Positions 1-8,447 of a stretch of 64,000 nucleotides of DNA are shown piece by piece (position 1 is the first letter of the stretch; each line of letters starts with the position of its first letter). The DNA comes from Caballeronia terrestris (GTDB taxonomy: Bacteria; Pseudomonadota; Gammaproteobacteria; Burkholderiales; Burkholderiaceae). The position numbers and the translations under genes were made by a program. Under the pieces are notes generated by a model that did not search any database, was not told the DNA's origin, and was given only the letters and a program-made list of their open reading frames with translations. The stretch is from positions 1 through 64,000 of the forward strand of contig NZ_FCOL02000017.1 in NCBI RefSeq assembly GCF_001544515.1, read 5' to 3'.

Positions 1-179
1 TCCTCGAACTCGCACGTACTCGCGACGTCGAGAATGTCGTACCCGCGATAGTGCAAGTCGTTACCCGTCTTGCCGACAGTGCACAGCGCGGTGTTTCCCG
101 CCGTCACCCCCGACAGCGCGACGGATTTCTTCGGCTTGAATGCGCCAGTTTGCGCGGTGGCGTTATCTGCTTCGCTCAT
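1..179 (-). CDS. prpC: 2-methylcitrate synthase, N-terminal fragment
   Basis: First 59 codons of a gene that runs off the left edge. The product should condense propionyl-CoA with oxaloacetate to 2-methylcitrate in the cytoplasm, the first committed step of propionate breakdown. The translation starts MSEADNATAQ and contains the segment KSVALSGVTAGNTALCTVG followed by LHYRGYDI, the usual N-terminus of PrpC-type citrate synthases. The ATG lies 34 bases downstream of the prpB stop on the same strand, so the two are probably cotranscribed from the promoter ahead of prpB. The catalytic His and Asp residues are outside the window, so the rest of the gene cannot be judged. Confidence 0.88.
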   Translation of the reverse strand, partial: MSEADNATAQTGAFKPKKSVALSGVTAGNTALCTVGKTGNDLHYRGYDILDVASTCEFE

Positions 180-213
180 GAATCGTCTCCTGTCCCATGC
201 AAAATGGTTGCTG

Positions 214-1104
214 TTACTTTTTTGCGGCAAAAAGCTGGTCGAGTTTGTCTTCGTAGGCGTGATAGCCGAGGTATCGATACAGATCCTCGCGCGTCTGCAT
301 CGTTTCGACGGCGGCCTTTTGCGTGCCGTCGCGCCTGACCGTTTCGTAGAAATTCAGCGCCGCCGCGTTCATCGCGCGATACGCGCCGCAGCAGTACAAG
401 GCGATATCGACGTCGGCGGCTTTAAGGTCATCGACGGTGAAGAACGGCGTCGAGCCGAACTCCGTCAGGTTCGCGAGGATCGGCACGCGCACGGCCGCCT
501 TGAAGCGCCGGTAGTCGTCGAGCGTCTTCATCGCCTCGGGAAAAATCATGTCCGCGCCCGCTTCCACGTAGGCCACCGCGCGCTCGATCGCGGCGTCGAT
601 GCCTTCGGCTGCGGCCGCATCGGTGCGCGCCATGATGACGAACTGCTCGTCGGTGCGGGCATCGACGGCGGCCTTCACGCGATCCACCATCTCGTCGATC
701 GGCACAACTTCCTTGCCCGGCCGATGCCCGCAGCGCTTCTGCCCGACCTGGTCTTCGAGATGCACCGCCGCCACGCCCGCCTTGATGAACGACTTGACCG
801 TGCGCGCGATGTTGAACGCGCCGCCCCAGCCGGTATCGATATCGACGAGGAGCGGCAGTTGCGTTGCATCGGTGATGCGGCGCGCGTCGATGAGGACGTC
901 GTCCATCGTGCTGATGCCGAGGTCGGGCACGCCGAGCGAGTTCGCCGCGACGCCGCCGCCTGACAGATAGAGCGCCTTGAAACCGACCGCTTCGGCCATC
1001 TTCGCGGCATAAGCCGTAATCGCGCCGACCACTTGCAGCGGCGCTTCGTTGGCGACGGCCGCGCGGAACCGGGCGCCGGCGCTTGAGGGTTGTTCTGATT
1101 TCAT
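214..1104 (-). CDS. prpB: 2-methylisocitrate lyase
   Basis: 296 residues, the normal length for PrpB. It cleaves 2-methylisocitrate to pyruvate and succinate, the last step of the methylcitrate cycle. The isocitrate lyase/PEP mutase family signature KRCGH is at residues 123-127, with C125 the catalytic cysteine, and the acidic metal-binding segment VDIDTG is near residues 87-92. The ATG at 1104 is preceded by GGAGAA at a good ribosome-binding distance and lies about 20 bases beyond the predicted start from a -24/-12 promoter. It is the first gene of a prpB-prpC unit divergent from prpR. The length and the KRCGH motif favour PrpB over AceA. Confidence 0.96.
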   Translation of the reverse strand: MKSEQPSSAGARFRAAVANEAPLQVVGAITAYAAKMAEAVGFKALYLSGGGVAANSLGVPDLGISTMDDVLIDARRITDATQLPLLVDIDTGWGGAFNIARTVKSFIKAGVAAVHLEDQVGQKRCGHRPGKEVVPIDEMVDRVKAAVDARTDEQFVIMARTDAAAAEGIDAAIERAVAYVEAGADMIFPEAMKTLDDYRRFKAAVRVPILANLTEFGSTPFFTVDDLKAADVDIALYCCGAYRAMNAAALNFYETVRRDGTQKAAVETMQTREDLYRYLGYHAYEDKLDQLFAAKK

Positions 1105-1134
1105 CGGGTTTCTCCAGGGAACGGTGCCTAATAG

Positions 1135-1149
1135 GCAAGTTACAGGCCA
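1135..1149 (-). promoter_or_regulatory. Sigma-54 (-24/-12) promoter of prpBC
   Basis: Read on the minus strand the sequence is TGGC, seven bases, TTGC. This gives the 11-base GG-to-GC spacing that sigma-54 RNA polymerase requires. Transcription would begin near 1123, about 20 bases before the prpB ATG. The divergent gene encodes a sigma-54 activator with a GAFTGA motif, which supports the call. Confidence 0.82.
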
Positions 1150-1203
1150 CTCCGCTATGGCATTGATTGCAAAGGGATTCCTGTCCGGGCGCCTTGCCGT
1201 TTT

Positions 1204-1219
1204 ATTTCAGAAATGAAAT
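1204..1219. promoter_or_regulatory. Inverted repeat, candidate PrpR upstream activator site
   Basis: Perfect 6-bp inverted repeat ATTTCA-GAAA-TGAAAT. A further partly symmetric GAAATC/GGTTTC pair overlaps and follows it (to 1229). It lies about 55 bases upstream of the -24 element, a usual place for a sigma-54 activator to bind, and just ahead of prpR, so it could also serve autoregulation. Assignment to PrpR is inferred from position. Confidence 0.5.
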
Positions 1220-1240
1220 CGATGGTTTCACATCGGGAAA

Positions 1241-3169
1241 ATGAAGCTAACATTCAGCTATCCGCCTCGACCTGAAAATATGACTCCCCTAGAAAACGCC
1301 CGCCCGCGCATCTGGGCAATCGGCATCAGCAAGCTGCGCGATCTCTACCGCGACATCGCCGCCGACTACGATCCACTCGCCGACCTGCGCATCGTCGCGC
1401 GCGGTTTCGAGGACGCGTTGCAGGAAATCGAGAGCGCGGGCGTCGATCGGCCGGATGTGATCGTCGCGGCCGGATCGAACGGCAGCTATCTGAAGGCGCG
1501 CACCGGCTTGCCGGTCGTACTCGTCACGCCGACCGGCTTCGACGTGATGCACGCGCTCGCGCGCGCGCGCCGCGAGGCGCAGGCGGTCGCGCTCGTCACG
1601 CACGGCGAGACGCCGTCCGAACTCAGGCGCTTTTTCGCGGCGTTCGGCGTGAGCGTCGAGACGTCGTCGTATCTGGCGGCGCAGGACGCCGAGGCGTGCG
1701 TGCTCGATTTGCGCGACCGTGGCGTCGAGGCGATCGTCGGGCCGGGCCTCGTGACGGAGCTCGCGGAGAAGGCGGGGCTGAAGTCGGTGTTCCTGTATTC
1801 GCGCGCTTCGGTGCAGGCCGCGTTCGATACCGCGCTCGAAGTCGCCCGCGCGACGCTCGCCGCCACGATGCGTCGACGCCGGCTTGACCAGGTGCTGCAA
1901 AACCTGCGCGATGGCGTGATCGCGCTCAACGCCGATGGCCGCATCGAGGCGCTCTCGGGGAAGATGGCCGAGATGCTGCGGGCGGCGCCATCGGAAGCGG
2001 TGGGGCGGAGTCTCGCCGAGATCGCGCCGGAAGTCGCGGCGGCGGTGCCGAAGGAGGCGGGCGAAACGCTGGAAACCGTGCGCGGCGCGAGCTACGTGAT
2101 CCACCGCAGCGCGCTGGGCGAAGGCCGCGCGGCGGGCGCGATCGTCACGTTCCAGGAATCGGTCGCGCTGCAGCGCATGGACCGCTCGGTGCGCTCGCGG
2201 CAGCGCGCGCCGCAACTGGTGGCGCGCTACGTCGTCGGCGATATGCTCGGGGATTGCGACGCGATCGACCAGGTCCGGCGCCGCATGCTGCGCTACGCGC
2301 GTTCGGACGCGACCGTGCTGATCCGCGGCGAAAGCGGCACGGGCAAGGAACTGGCGGCGCAGGGTATCCACAACGCGAGCGCGCGGCGCGAGTTCGCGTT
2401 CGTCGCGCTCAACTGCGGCGCGTTTCCGGACACGTTGCTGGAAAGCGAACTCTTCGGCTACGAGGAAGGCGCGTTCACCGGCGCGCGGCGCGGTGGCAAG
2501 GCGGGGCTGATCGAGACCGCGCATCGCGGCACGCTCTTTCTCGATGAAATCGGCGAGATGCCGCTGTCGCTGCAAAGCCGCCTCCTGCGCGTGCTTCAGG
2601 AGCGCGAAGTCGTCCGGCTCGGATCGACGGAGCCGCTGCAGGTCGACGTGCGCGTCGTCGCGGCGACGCATCGCGCGCTGACGGAGCGCATCGAGGCGGG
2701 CGAATTCCGCTCCGACCTCTACTACCGTCTCAATATTCTCAACCTCGTGTTGCCGCCGTTGCGCGAGCGCACATCCGACATTCCGATGCTCGCCGCGCAT
2801 TTGCTCAAACTCGCGCGGCGCATGAGCGAAGCAAAAGCGGCGCACGCACTGCTGGAACCCGTGCTGTCGATGCTCGCCGCGTATTCCTGGCCGGGCAACG
2901 TGCGCGAATTGCAGAACGTGATCGAGCGGATCGCGGTGGAACTGGAAGACGCCTCGGACGCGGCCGTGACGCCATCGCTCCTGCGCGCCATCGCGCCCGA
3001 ACTGACGACGAACGCCGCTGATCTCACGCTGAAACAGCGCGCACAGAAAACCCAGGCCGACGAGATCCGCGCGGCGCTCGAAGCCTTCGACGGTGATCGC
3101 GACAAGACCTGCGCCGCGCTCGGCATCAGCAAGACGACGCTCTGGCGCAAGTTGAACGCAGCGCGCTAG
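1241..3169 (+). CDS. prpR: Sigma-54-dependent propionate catabolism regulator
   Basis: 642 residues. It activates prpBC from a sigma-54 promoter, probably after sensing 2-methylcitrate. Domains in order: PrpR N-terminal sensor (about 25-190), a PAS-like region (about 215-310), an AAA+ sigma-54 interaction domain with Walker A GESGTGKE at 363-370 and the sigma-54 contact loop GAFTGA at 410-415, and a Fis-type helix-turn-helix near 605-640. An in-frame ATG at 1280 ([10 protein letters not shown]) is an alternative start; neither has a strong ribosome-binding site, and 1241 has GGGA just upstream. It is divergent from prpB, as in other bacteria. The intact AAA+ motifs indicate a working activator. 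Confidence 0.94.
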   Translation: MKLTFSYPPRPENMTPLENARPRIWAIGISKLRDLYRDIAADYDPLADLRIVARGFEDALQEIESAGVDRPDVIVAAGSNGSYLKARTGLPVVLVTPTGFDVMHALARARREAQAVALVTHGETPSELRRFFAAFGVSVETSSYLAAQDAEACVLDLRDRGVEAIVGPGLVTELAEKAGLKSVFLYSRASVQAAFDTALEVARATLAATMRRRRLDQVLQNLRDGVIALNADGRIEALSGKMAEMLRAAPSEAVGRSLAEIAPEVAAAVPKEAGETLETVRGASYVIHRSALGEGRAAGAIVTFQESVALQRMDRSVRSRQRAPQLVARYVVGDMLGDCDAIDQVRRRMLRYARSDATVLIRGESGTGKELAAQGIHNASARREFAFVALNCGAFPDTLLESELFGYEEGAFTGARRGGKAGLIETAHRGTLFLDEIGEMPLSLQSRLLRVLQEREVVRLGSTEPLQVDVRVVAATHRALTERIEAGEFRSDLYYRLNILNLVLPPLRERTSDIPMLAAHLLKLARRMSEAKAAHALLEPVLSMLAAYSWPGNVRELQNVIERIAVELEDASDAAVTPSLLRAIAPELTTNAADLTLKQRAQKTQADEIRAALEAFDGDRDKTCAALGISKTTLWRKLNAAR

Positions 3170-3215
3170 GCAACCGGTAGAATCAACCGATTCCGAACTC
3201 TTCGAGATACTGAAC

Positions 3216-4313
3216 TTGTCCTCACCGCGCCCGTCGACGAAACCGCGCATGCGCGTGCCGCGTGACGCCCGCATGCCGTGGCAGCGGGTGCGCGCGCGCA
3301 CGCTTTTCAGCCGCCCGGCCATCTCGCCTCAGCGCCTCTTGTTGCGCCGCGTGTACCTCGTGCTCGCATTGTGCCTGCTCGCGTTCACAATCCTTTACAT
3401 CGACCGCGACGGGCTGCGCGACGCATCGAAGGCGCCGAACGAATCGATGTCGCTCATCGACGTCGTCTATTTCACGATGGTGACGGTCGCGACCGTCGGC
3501 TACGGCGATATCGTGCCGGTCACGCCGCGCGCGCGTCTCATGGATGCGCTCCTGATCATGCCGATCCGCGTCATCATCTGGTTCATCTTTCTGGGCACCG
3601 CGTATCAACTGGTGATCCACCGTATCGTCGAGGAATATCGCATGAAGCGCCTGCAACGAAACCTGCGTCAGCACATTCTCGTGTGCGGTTACGGATTGAG
3701 CGGATCGATCGCCGTGCGCGAGCTGCTCGAAAGCGGCACGGACGCGCACCGCATCGTCGTGATCGATACGAATCCGGATGCGCTTGAAGCGGCGACCTCC
3801 GCCGGCGTGACGGGGCTGCTCGGCGATCCGTCGCGCGAGGACATTTTGCGCGAGGCGCAGGTGAGCAAGGCGCACGCGGTGATCGTCGCCGTCTCTGACG
3901 ATCCGACCGCGATTCTCGTCACGCTCTCGGTGCGCAGTTTCGCACCGAACGTGAAGCTCGTCGTGCGGATTCAGGAGCACGTTTTCCAGCGGCAGTTGCG
4001 TCAGGCGGGCGCGGACGTGATCGTCTCGTCGACGAAGATCGGCGGGTTGCTGCTCGCCGATGCGGTCGAGAGCGAGTATGTCGTGCCGTTCGTCTCCGAC
4101 ATGCTATCGGCGCGCGGACGCGTGACGCTGCTGGAGCGCGCGGCGCTGCCCGAGGAAGTCGGGCGCATGACGAACGAGGTGAAGGGCGCGATCATCGTCG
4201 GACTCGCGCGGGCGGGGAAGGTGATGGAATTTTACGAAGACCCGCACGTCGCGATCGAAGCGGGCGACACGCTCGTGATGATCCAGTCGTCACGGCGGGA
4301 CAGCGTCATTTAG
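3216..4313 (+). CDS. Potassium channel with TrkA-type (RCK) domain
   Basis: 365 residues from a TTG start; an in-frame ATG at 3249 is an alternative. One hydrophobic helix (about 45-61), a pore loop with the K+ selectivity filter TVGYGD at 93-98, and a second helix (about 112-130) form a two-helix pore. A cytoplasmic RCK module follows: a Rossmann NAD-binding region starting HILVCGYGLSG (about 153-163) and a TrkA-C domain in the last 80 residues. Four subunits would form an inner-membrane K+ channel gated by ligand binding. It resembles Kch/MthK-type channels. It follows prpR in the same direction but has no obvious functional link to it. Confidence 0.92.
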   Translation: MSSPRPSTKPRMRVPRDARMPWQRVRARTLFSRPAISPQRLLLRRVYLVLALCLLAFTILYIDRDGLRDASKAPNESMSLIDVVYFTMVTVATVGYGDIVPVTPRARLMDALLIMPIRVIIWFIFLGTAYQLVIHRIVEEYRMKRLQRNLRQHILVCGYGLSGSIAVRELLESGTDAHRIVVIDTNPDALEAATSAGVTGLLGDPSREDILREAQVSKAHAVIVAVSDDPTAILVTLSVRSFAPNVKLVVRIQEHVFQRQLRQAGADVIVSSTKIGGLLLADAVESEYVVPFVSDMLSARGRVTLLERAALPEEVGRMTNEVKGAIIVGLARAGKVMEFYEDPHVAIEAGDTLVMIQSSRRDSVI

Positions 4314-4339
4314 CGCTGGGTTTAGCGCTGGACGCGCCG

Positions 4340-4657
4340 TCAGTTCGGCGCGCCTGAGCGCTCCTGCACACAAACCCACGGCGACACCACGACGGCCCAC
4401 AACTCCGGATCGCGCGCGGCGAAATCGGCGGCGGTCCCGGCCTGGACGCGCTCGATCAATCCCGACGACAGCCATTCGGCGACCCGCTTCGTATCGTCGC
4501 TGGCGACGGCTTCCGCCACGCTCACGAGATCCAGATCGCGCGCCACCCTCAGCAGGACGCCGCGCGCGAAGAAGCGCTCCAGTTCGGACCAGCCGATCTG
4601 CGCGGTTTCACCAATGAGTTTGAGATAAAGCGGGGAGGGGGACGATGCGTCGGACAT
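4340..4657 (-). CDS. DUF2288 domain protein
   Basis: 105 residues from the ATG at 4657 (MSDASSPSPLYLKLIGE). The frame stays open 19 codons further upstream, but that segment does not look like the family. The core LYLKLIGETAQIGWSELERF matches small conserved proteobacterial proteins of the DUF2288 type, whose function is unknown. No signal peptide or membrane helix is seen. It lies 81 bases downstream of pcaG on the same strand and could share its transcript. It converges with the K+ channel gene 26 bases away. Nothing in the protein suggests a role in aromatic catabolism. Confidence 0.75.
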   Translation of the reverse strand: MSDASSPSPLYLKLIGETAQIGWSELERFFARGVLLRVARDLDLVSVAEAVASDDTKRVAEWLSSGLIERVQAGTAADFAARDPELWAVVVSPWVCVQERSGAPN

Positions 4658-4738
4658 GGCGGAAAGCGTTGATATTTGTGCGTCCGACACTATAAACCAT
4701 CGTGCCGGACGCATCCCTTCGCTTTGCCGCGGCCGAGC

Positions 4739-5329
4739 TTAGAGATCGAAGAAAACGGTCTCTTTCGGGCCTTGCAGATAAATATCGAAACGATAGATCG
4801 TGCTCGACGTATCTGGCTCGCGCTTGGCGACCAGCGTCGCGCGGCGGTCTTCGGGGACGCTCGCGAGCACCGCATCCTTCGCGTTCGCCTCGGCTTCGTC
4901 CTCGAAGTAGATCCGCGTGTACGCGTGCAGCAGCATGCCGCGCATCAGCAGGATCACGTCGATGTGCGGCGCCGCGTCGTCGCCGGTCTTGCCCGGCTTG
5001 ATCGTATCCACGACAAAACGCAGCTTCGGGTCCGTGCCCGTGCCGACTCGCGCGAAGCCGCGAAAGCCCGACTTCTTCGCTTCAGCGACGCTTTCTACAT
5101 AGTGCCCCGTCGAATCGGCCTGCGCCATTTCGAGGACGGCGTCGCCGATTACCTTGCCTTCGCCGTCGTGGACGTTGCCGACGATCGAAATGTGTTCGCC
5201 CGCTGCTTCACGATCGGCCGCCGAGGGCGTGAAGAGGCTCTTCAGATCGAAGTTGTACTGCTCGGGACACAGGCCGTAAGCGAAGTACGGTCCGACCGTT
5301 TGCGACGGGGTTTGTTTCAGCGTGGTCAT
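4739..5329 (-). CDS. pcaG: Protocatechuate 3,4-dioxygenase alpha subunit
   Basis: 196 residues, the usual PcaG length. With PcaH it forms the iron(III) dioxygenase that cleaves protocatechuate between its hydroxyls to beta-carboxymuconate, entering the beta-ketoadipate pathway. The protein opens with TPSQTVGPYFAYGL, typical of intradiol dioxygenase alpha chains, and keeps the beta-sandwich fold but not the Tyr/His iron ligands, as expected for the non-catalytic subunit. It starts 3 bases after the pcaH stop, so the subunits are translationally coupled. No other pca gene is in the window, so the rest of the pathway lies elsewhere. Confidence 0.95.
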   Translation of the reverse strand: MTTLKQTPSQTVGPYFAYGLCPEQYNFDLKSLFTPSAADREAAGEHISIVGNVHDGEGKVIGDAVLEMAQADSTGHYVESVAEAKKSGFRGFARVGTGTDPKLRFVVDTIKPGKTGDDAAPHIDVILLMRGMLLHAYTRIYFEDEAEANAKDAVLASVPEDRRATLVAKREPDTSSTIYRFDIYLQGPKETVFFDL

Positions 5330-5332
5330 GGT

Positions 5333-6037
5333 TCAAGCCTCCGTCGGGGTTTGGTCGGGGCCGCGCAGCACGATGTCGAATTCGTAGCCGAGCGCGTAGT
5401 TTTCTTCCGTCGTATCGATGGAAAAGCGCGAGATCATGCGTTCGCGCGCATGCTCCGGCGTACCCTGGAAAATCGGGTCGAGCTTGAGCAGGGGGTCGCC
5501 GGGGAAATACATCTGCGTGACGAGACGCGAACCAAAATAATCGCCGAAGAGCGAAAAGTGGATGTGGTTCGGACGCCAGGCGTTCGGATGGTTGCCCCAC
5601 GGATACGCGCCCGGCTTGATCGTCAGGAAACGATAGCGGCCTTCGTTGTCGGTGACGCAGCGGCCCGCGCCGAGGAAGTTCGGGTCGAGCGGCGCATCGT
5701 GCTGGTCGTTCTTATGCACATAGCGGCCGGCGGCGTTCGCCTGCCAGATTTCGACGAGCGTATTGCGCACGGGGCGCCCGCCTTCGTCGAGGACGCGGCC
5801 CGTCACGATGATGCGCTCGCCGAGCGGCGCGCCGTTCTTTGCGGCGTTCTTCGTGAGGTCGTGGTCGAGCTTGCCGAGGTCGTCGGCGCCGTACACCGGC
5901 ACGCGGCGGTCGCGCAGGTTTTCCTTCAGCGGAATCAGCGGACGCGACGGGCTGCGCAGCACGGACGAGCTGTAACCAGGATAGCTATAGGGCGGATGCG
6001 ATTCCCAATCGCGCGGTGTGAGGATGGGCGAAGTCAT
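5333..6037 (-). CDS. pcaH: Protocatechuate 3,4-dioxygenase beta subunit
   Basis: 234 residues, full length. This is the catalytic subunit: the iron ligands expected for the family are present as Y106 (in GRYVHK), Y145 (in GAYPWG), H158 and H160 (in NHIHFSLFG). It opens ring-hydroxylated protocatechuate with O2 in the cytoplasm. The ATG at 6037 has AGGAG nine bases upstream. It is the first gene of pcaHG and is divergent from a LysR regulator 113 bases away. That intergenic region contains a long inverted repeat suited to LysR-type control. Confidence 0.96.
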   Translation of the reverse strand: MTSPILTPRDWESHPPYSYPGYSSSVLRSPSRPLIPLKENLRDRRVPVYGADDLGKLDHDLTKNAAKNGAPLGERIIVTGRVLDEGGRPVRNTLVEIWQANAAGRYVHKNDQHDAPLDPNFLGAGRCVTDNEGRYRFLTIKPGAYPWGNHPNAWRPNHIHFSLFGDYFGSRLVTQMYFPGDPLLKLDPIFQGTPEHARERMISRFSIDTTEENYALGYEFDIVLRGPDQTPTEA

Positions 6038-6105
6038 TCGACTGTCTCCTGTTCTTTGAAGTTGAAATGGGATATTTCTGATGACTACTTTAACGAAGCA
6101 TCGAA

Positions 6106-6142
6106 GTTATGGAAAATGATGTTTTATGCACTCAGCCATAAC
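6106..6142. promoter_or_regulatory. Inverted repeat in pcaH-lysR intergenic region
   Basis: GTTATGG (6106-6112) and CCATAAC (6136-6142) form a perfect 7-bp inverted repeat with 23 bases between the arms. The centres are 30 bases apart, about three helical turns. It sits just upstream of the LysR gene and about 70-105 bases from pcaH. It is a candidate binding site for the divergent LysR protein; no further evidence is visible. Confidence 0.45.
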
Positions 6143-6150
6143 GATTCGTC

Positions 6151-7089
6151 ATGGATAACGACTTCACGAATACACGCGTCAAGTTCCGGCATCTGCAATG
6201 CTTCCTGGCGGTCACGCAGCTCGGCAGCGTGCAGCGAGCCGCCGACAGCCTTTCGATCACCCAGCCCGCTGTATCGAAGACGATCGGGGAACTCGAATCC
6301 ATTCTAGGCGTCCGGCTCTTCGACCGTGGGCGGCGCGGCGCCGTTCCGACCCGCGAAGGGCGGCTTTTCGCGCCGCACGCGAGTTCGTGCGTCGCGGCGC
6401 TGCGCGAAGGCGTCGACGTGCTGCTGCGCGAAAGCGGCGACGTGCCGGGGTCGGTAGCAATCGGCGTGCTTCCGACCGTCGCGACTGCGCTCCTGCCGCC
6501 CGCGCTCGCGGATTTCAGGGCGCAGTGGCCGGCGGTGTCGGTGAGCGTGTGGACGGATTCGAACGCGCAGTTGCTCTCCCGGCTGAAAGCGGGTGAGGTC
6601 GATTTCGTGGTCGGGCGGGTGTCGGACCCGGAGGGCATGCTCGGGCTCTCGTTCGAGCAGATTTATCGCGAGCCGCTGGCGGTGGTCGTGCGGCGCGATC
6701 ATCCGCTGTCGTTCGAGGCGCCGCTGACGCCGTTGATGCTCGCGCGCTTCTCCGTAGTCGTGCCGCCGTTCGGGACCCTGATCCGGCAATCGGCGGAAAG
6801 CGTGCTGACGGCGTTCGGCGCGCATGCGCTGAGCGCGTTCGTCGAGACGCTCTCGGTGTCGCTTGGGCGCGCGCTCGCGCTGCACAACGACGCCGTGTGG
6901 TTCGTGCCGGCGGGCGCGGTCCAGCACGACATCGCGCTCGGCCTGCTCGTGCAGCTCGCGATGCCGTTCGCCGGCACCGACGAGCCGATCGGCCTGATAC
7001 GCCGCAACGACGCCGCGCGCACGCCGGTCGAGGACAGCCTGACCGATGCGATCCGCGAGGCGGGGCGCGCGCGCATCAGCACGAAGTAA
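6151..7089 (+). CDS. pcaQ: LysR-family regulator of pcaHG (PcaQ-like)
   Basis: 312 residues. The N-terminus FRHLQCFLAVTQLGSVQRAA followed by LSITQPAVSKTIGELE is a LysR winged helix-turn-helix (about 10-70); the rest is a periplasmic-binding-protein-like effector domain (about 95-300). It is divergent from pcaH, the arrangement in which PcaQ activates pca genes in response to beta-carboxymuconate. The residues after the helix-turn-helix (GVRLFDRGRRGAVPT) also agree with the PcaQ group. The symbol rests on context and overall resemblance; the effector is not shown by the sequence. Confidence 0.83.
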   Translation: MDNDFTNTRVKFRHLQCFLAVTQLGSVQRAADSLSITQPAVSKTIGELESILGVRLFDRGRRGAVPTREGRLFAPHASSCVAALREGVDVLLRESGDVPGSVAIGVLPTVATALLPPALADFRAQWPAVSVSVWTDSNAQLLSRLKAGEVDFVVGRVSDPEGMLGLSFEQIYREPLAVVVRRDHPLSFEAPLTPLMLARFSVVVPPFGTLIRQSAESVLTAFGAHALSAFVETLSVSLGRALALHNDAVWFVPAGAVQHDIALGLLVQLAMPFAGTDEPIGLIRRNDAARTPVEDSLTDAIREAGRARISTK

Positions 7090-7238
7090 CCGTCGATGCT
7101 GATCGGGTCAGGCCCGCCCAATGCTACGATGATTTCAGCAGACGTAACGTTTTCGCGCGATACTGGTGCAACCAAATCTTGTTGCGCGTGGTCACATCGA
7201 GAGCGCCTGCCGCAGGCTCTGCTGTCACTGAAAGGAAA

Positions 7239-7607
7239 ATGAAGACCGTACTGCTCGTCGACGACGATCCCGCCACCATCGAAGCCTGGGCGATCTGCAT
7301 GCAGGATGCGGATTGCACTGTGCTTTGCGCGTACGACGGCCACGCCGCGCTGGCGTTGCTGGCCGAGCATCGCGTGGATATCGTGGTGTCTGACTGGATG
7401 ATGCCGGGCCTCGGCGGCGCGCTGCTTTGCCAGACGATGAAAAACGACACCGCGCTGGCAAGAATTCCCTTCCTGATGATTTCGGGCCACCCAAACCCGC
7501 CGGCCTTCGTCAACTACGACGGCTATTTGCAGAAACCCGTCGAGATGGAAACGCTGATCTCCGCCGTGAACCGCCTGTGCGCGGCCACGGTGCGCCCGCT
7601 TTACTGA
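7239..7607 (+). CDS. Orphan single-domain response regulator
   Basis: 122 residues: a receiver domain and nothing else. The acidic pocket (D8-D10), phospho-acceptor D52 in VSDWMMPG and the conserved lysine K99 in LQKP are present. The switch residue is a Ser in MISGHPNP. The ATG at 7239 has AAGGA upstream; the frame is open much further back, but that part is the shadow of the LysR gene. No output domain, kinase or chemotaxis gene is adjacent, so it must act through protein contact or as a phosphate relay. The tail (NRLCAATVRPLY) is short. Confidence 0.85.
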   Translation: MKTVLLVDDDPATIEAWAICMQDADCTVLCAYDGHAALALLAEHRVDIVVSDWMMPGLGGALLCQTMKNDTALARIPFLMISGHPNPPAFVNYDGYLQKPVEMETLISAVNRLCAATVRPLY

Positions 7608-7616
7608 AACGGCGTT

Positions 7617-8330
7617 TCAGCGCAACTCCGCCAGCGCGCGATCCATCTGCACCTGCGCAAGCCTGTTCAACTCCTGCGGGATGGTGCAGTCGGGCGGCAG
7701 CGTCGGCGTGACGATCACGCGGATGTGTCCCGGCCGGTCCGGCCATTTCTTCGCCGGCCATACCTTGCCCGCATCGTGCACCACGGGCACTACCGGCACC
7801 TGCGTCGCGCACGCGAGCCGCACGCCGCCGGAAGCCAGCTTGAGCGGCGCGTCGTGCGCGACGCGCGTGCCTTCCGGAAAGATCACGACTGCATCGCCGA
7901 GCGCGAGCTTTTCCGCGCATTCCCGCGTCACGGCCTGATGCGCCTGACGCAGCGACCCCCGATCGAGACTGACCATGTCGAGTCCGACCAGCACCCAGCC
8001 GAAAAACGGAATCTTTTTGAGTTCGCGCTTGAACACGAAGCTGACGCGGCGCGGAAAGAGCGCCATGAACGTGAGCGTCTCCCACGTCGATTCATGGCGG
8101 CACAGCATGATGAACGGGCCGTCGGGCAGGTGCTCCAGCCCTTCGACGGAACACGTCACGCCGACGATGACGCGCATCATCACGACCACCGCGCGGCACC
8201 ATTGCCGCGCGAGCCAGTAGCGGCCGCGACGGCCGACGAACGGAAACAGAGGCAGAATCAGGATCGACCAGACGATGCCGCTGCCGAGAAGATACGTGGC
8301 GAACAGCCACTTGACGAGGGTTCGGGGCAT
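7617..8330 (-). CDS. plsC: 1-acyl-sn-glycerol-3-phosphate acyltransferase
   Basis: 237 residues. It transfers a fatty acyl group to lysophosphatidic acid at the inner membrane to make phosphatidic acid. A hydrophobic N-terminal segment (about 8-32) anchors it. The acyltransferase box is RHESTWE with H79 and E84, the HX4E variant common in proteobacterial PlsC proteins in place of HX4D. FPEGTR at 151-156 is the glycerol-phosphate binding motif. The gene converges with the receiver gene, leaving 9 bases between the stops. Because genomes of this group carry several PlsC paralogues, a role on another lysophospholipid is possible. Confidence 0.88.
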   Translation of the reverse strand: MPRTLVKWLFATYLLGSGIVWSILILPLFPFVGRRGRYWLARQWCRAVVVMMRVIVGVTCSVEGLEHLPDGPFIMLCRHESTWETLTFMALFPRRVSFVFKRELKKIPFFGWVLVGLDMVSLDRGSLRQAHQAVTRECAEKLALGDAVVIFPEGTRVAHDAPLKLASGGVRLACATQVPVVPVVHDAGKVWPAKKWPDRPGHIRVIVTPTLPPDCTIPQELNRLAQVQMDRALAELR

Positions 8331-8447
8331 CGAAACGCTTTGCAGGAAATGGAGGCGGGTTTACGCGGAAACCCGAAGGATAGCCTGTCGGGGGCCGCGT
8401 GTCTGGGCCGTCCTTTAAGCTTAGGCCTCGATCAACGGGAGAAATAC

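Noticed and set aside
1289..3322. 677-codon open frame on the minus strand opposite prpR
   Set aside because: Arg/Ala/His-rich translation with no domain. It is a codon-bias shadow of prpR, which has full motifs.
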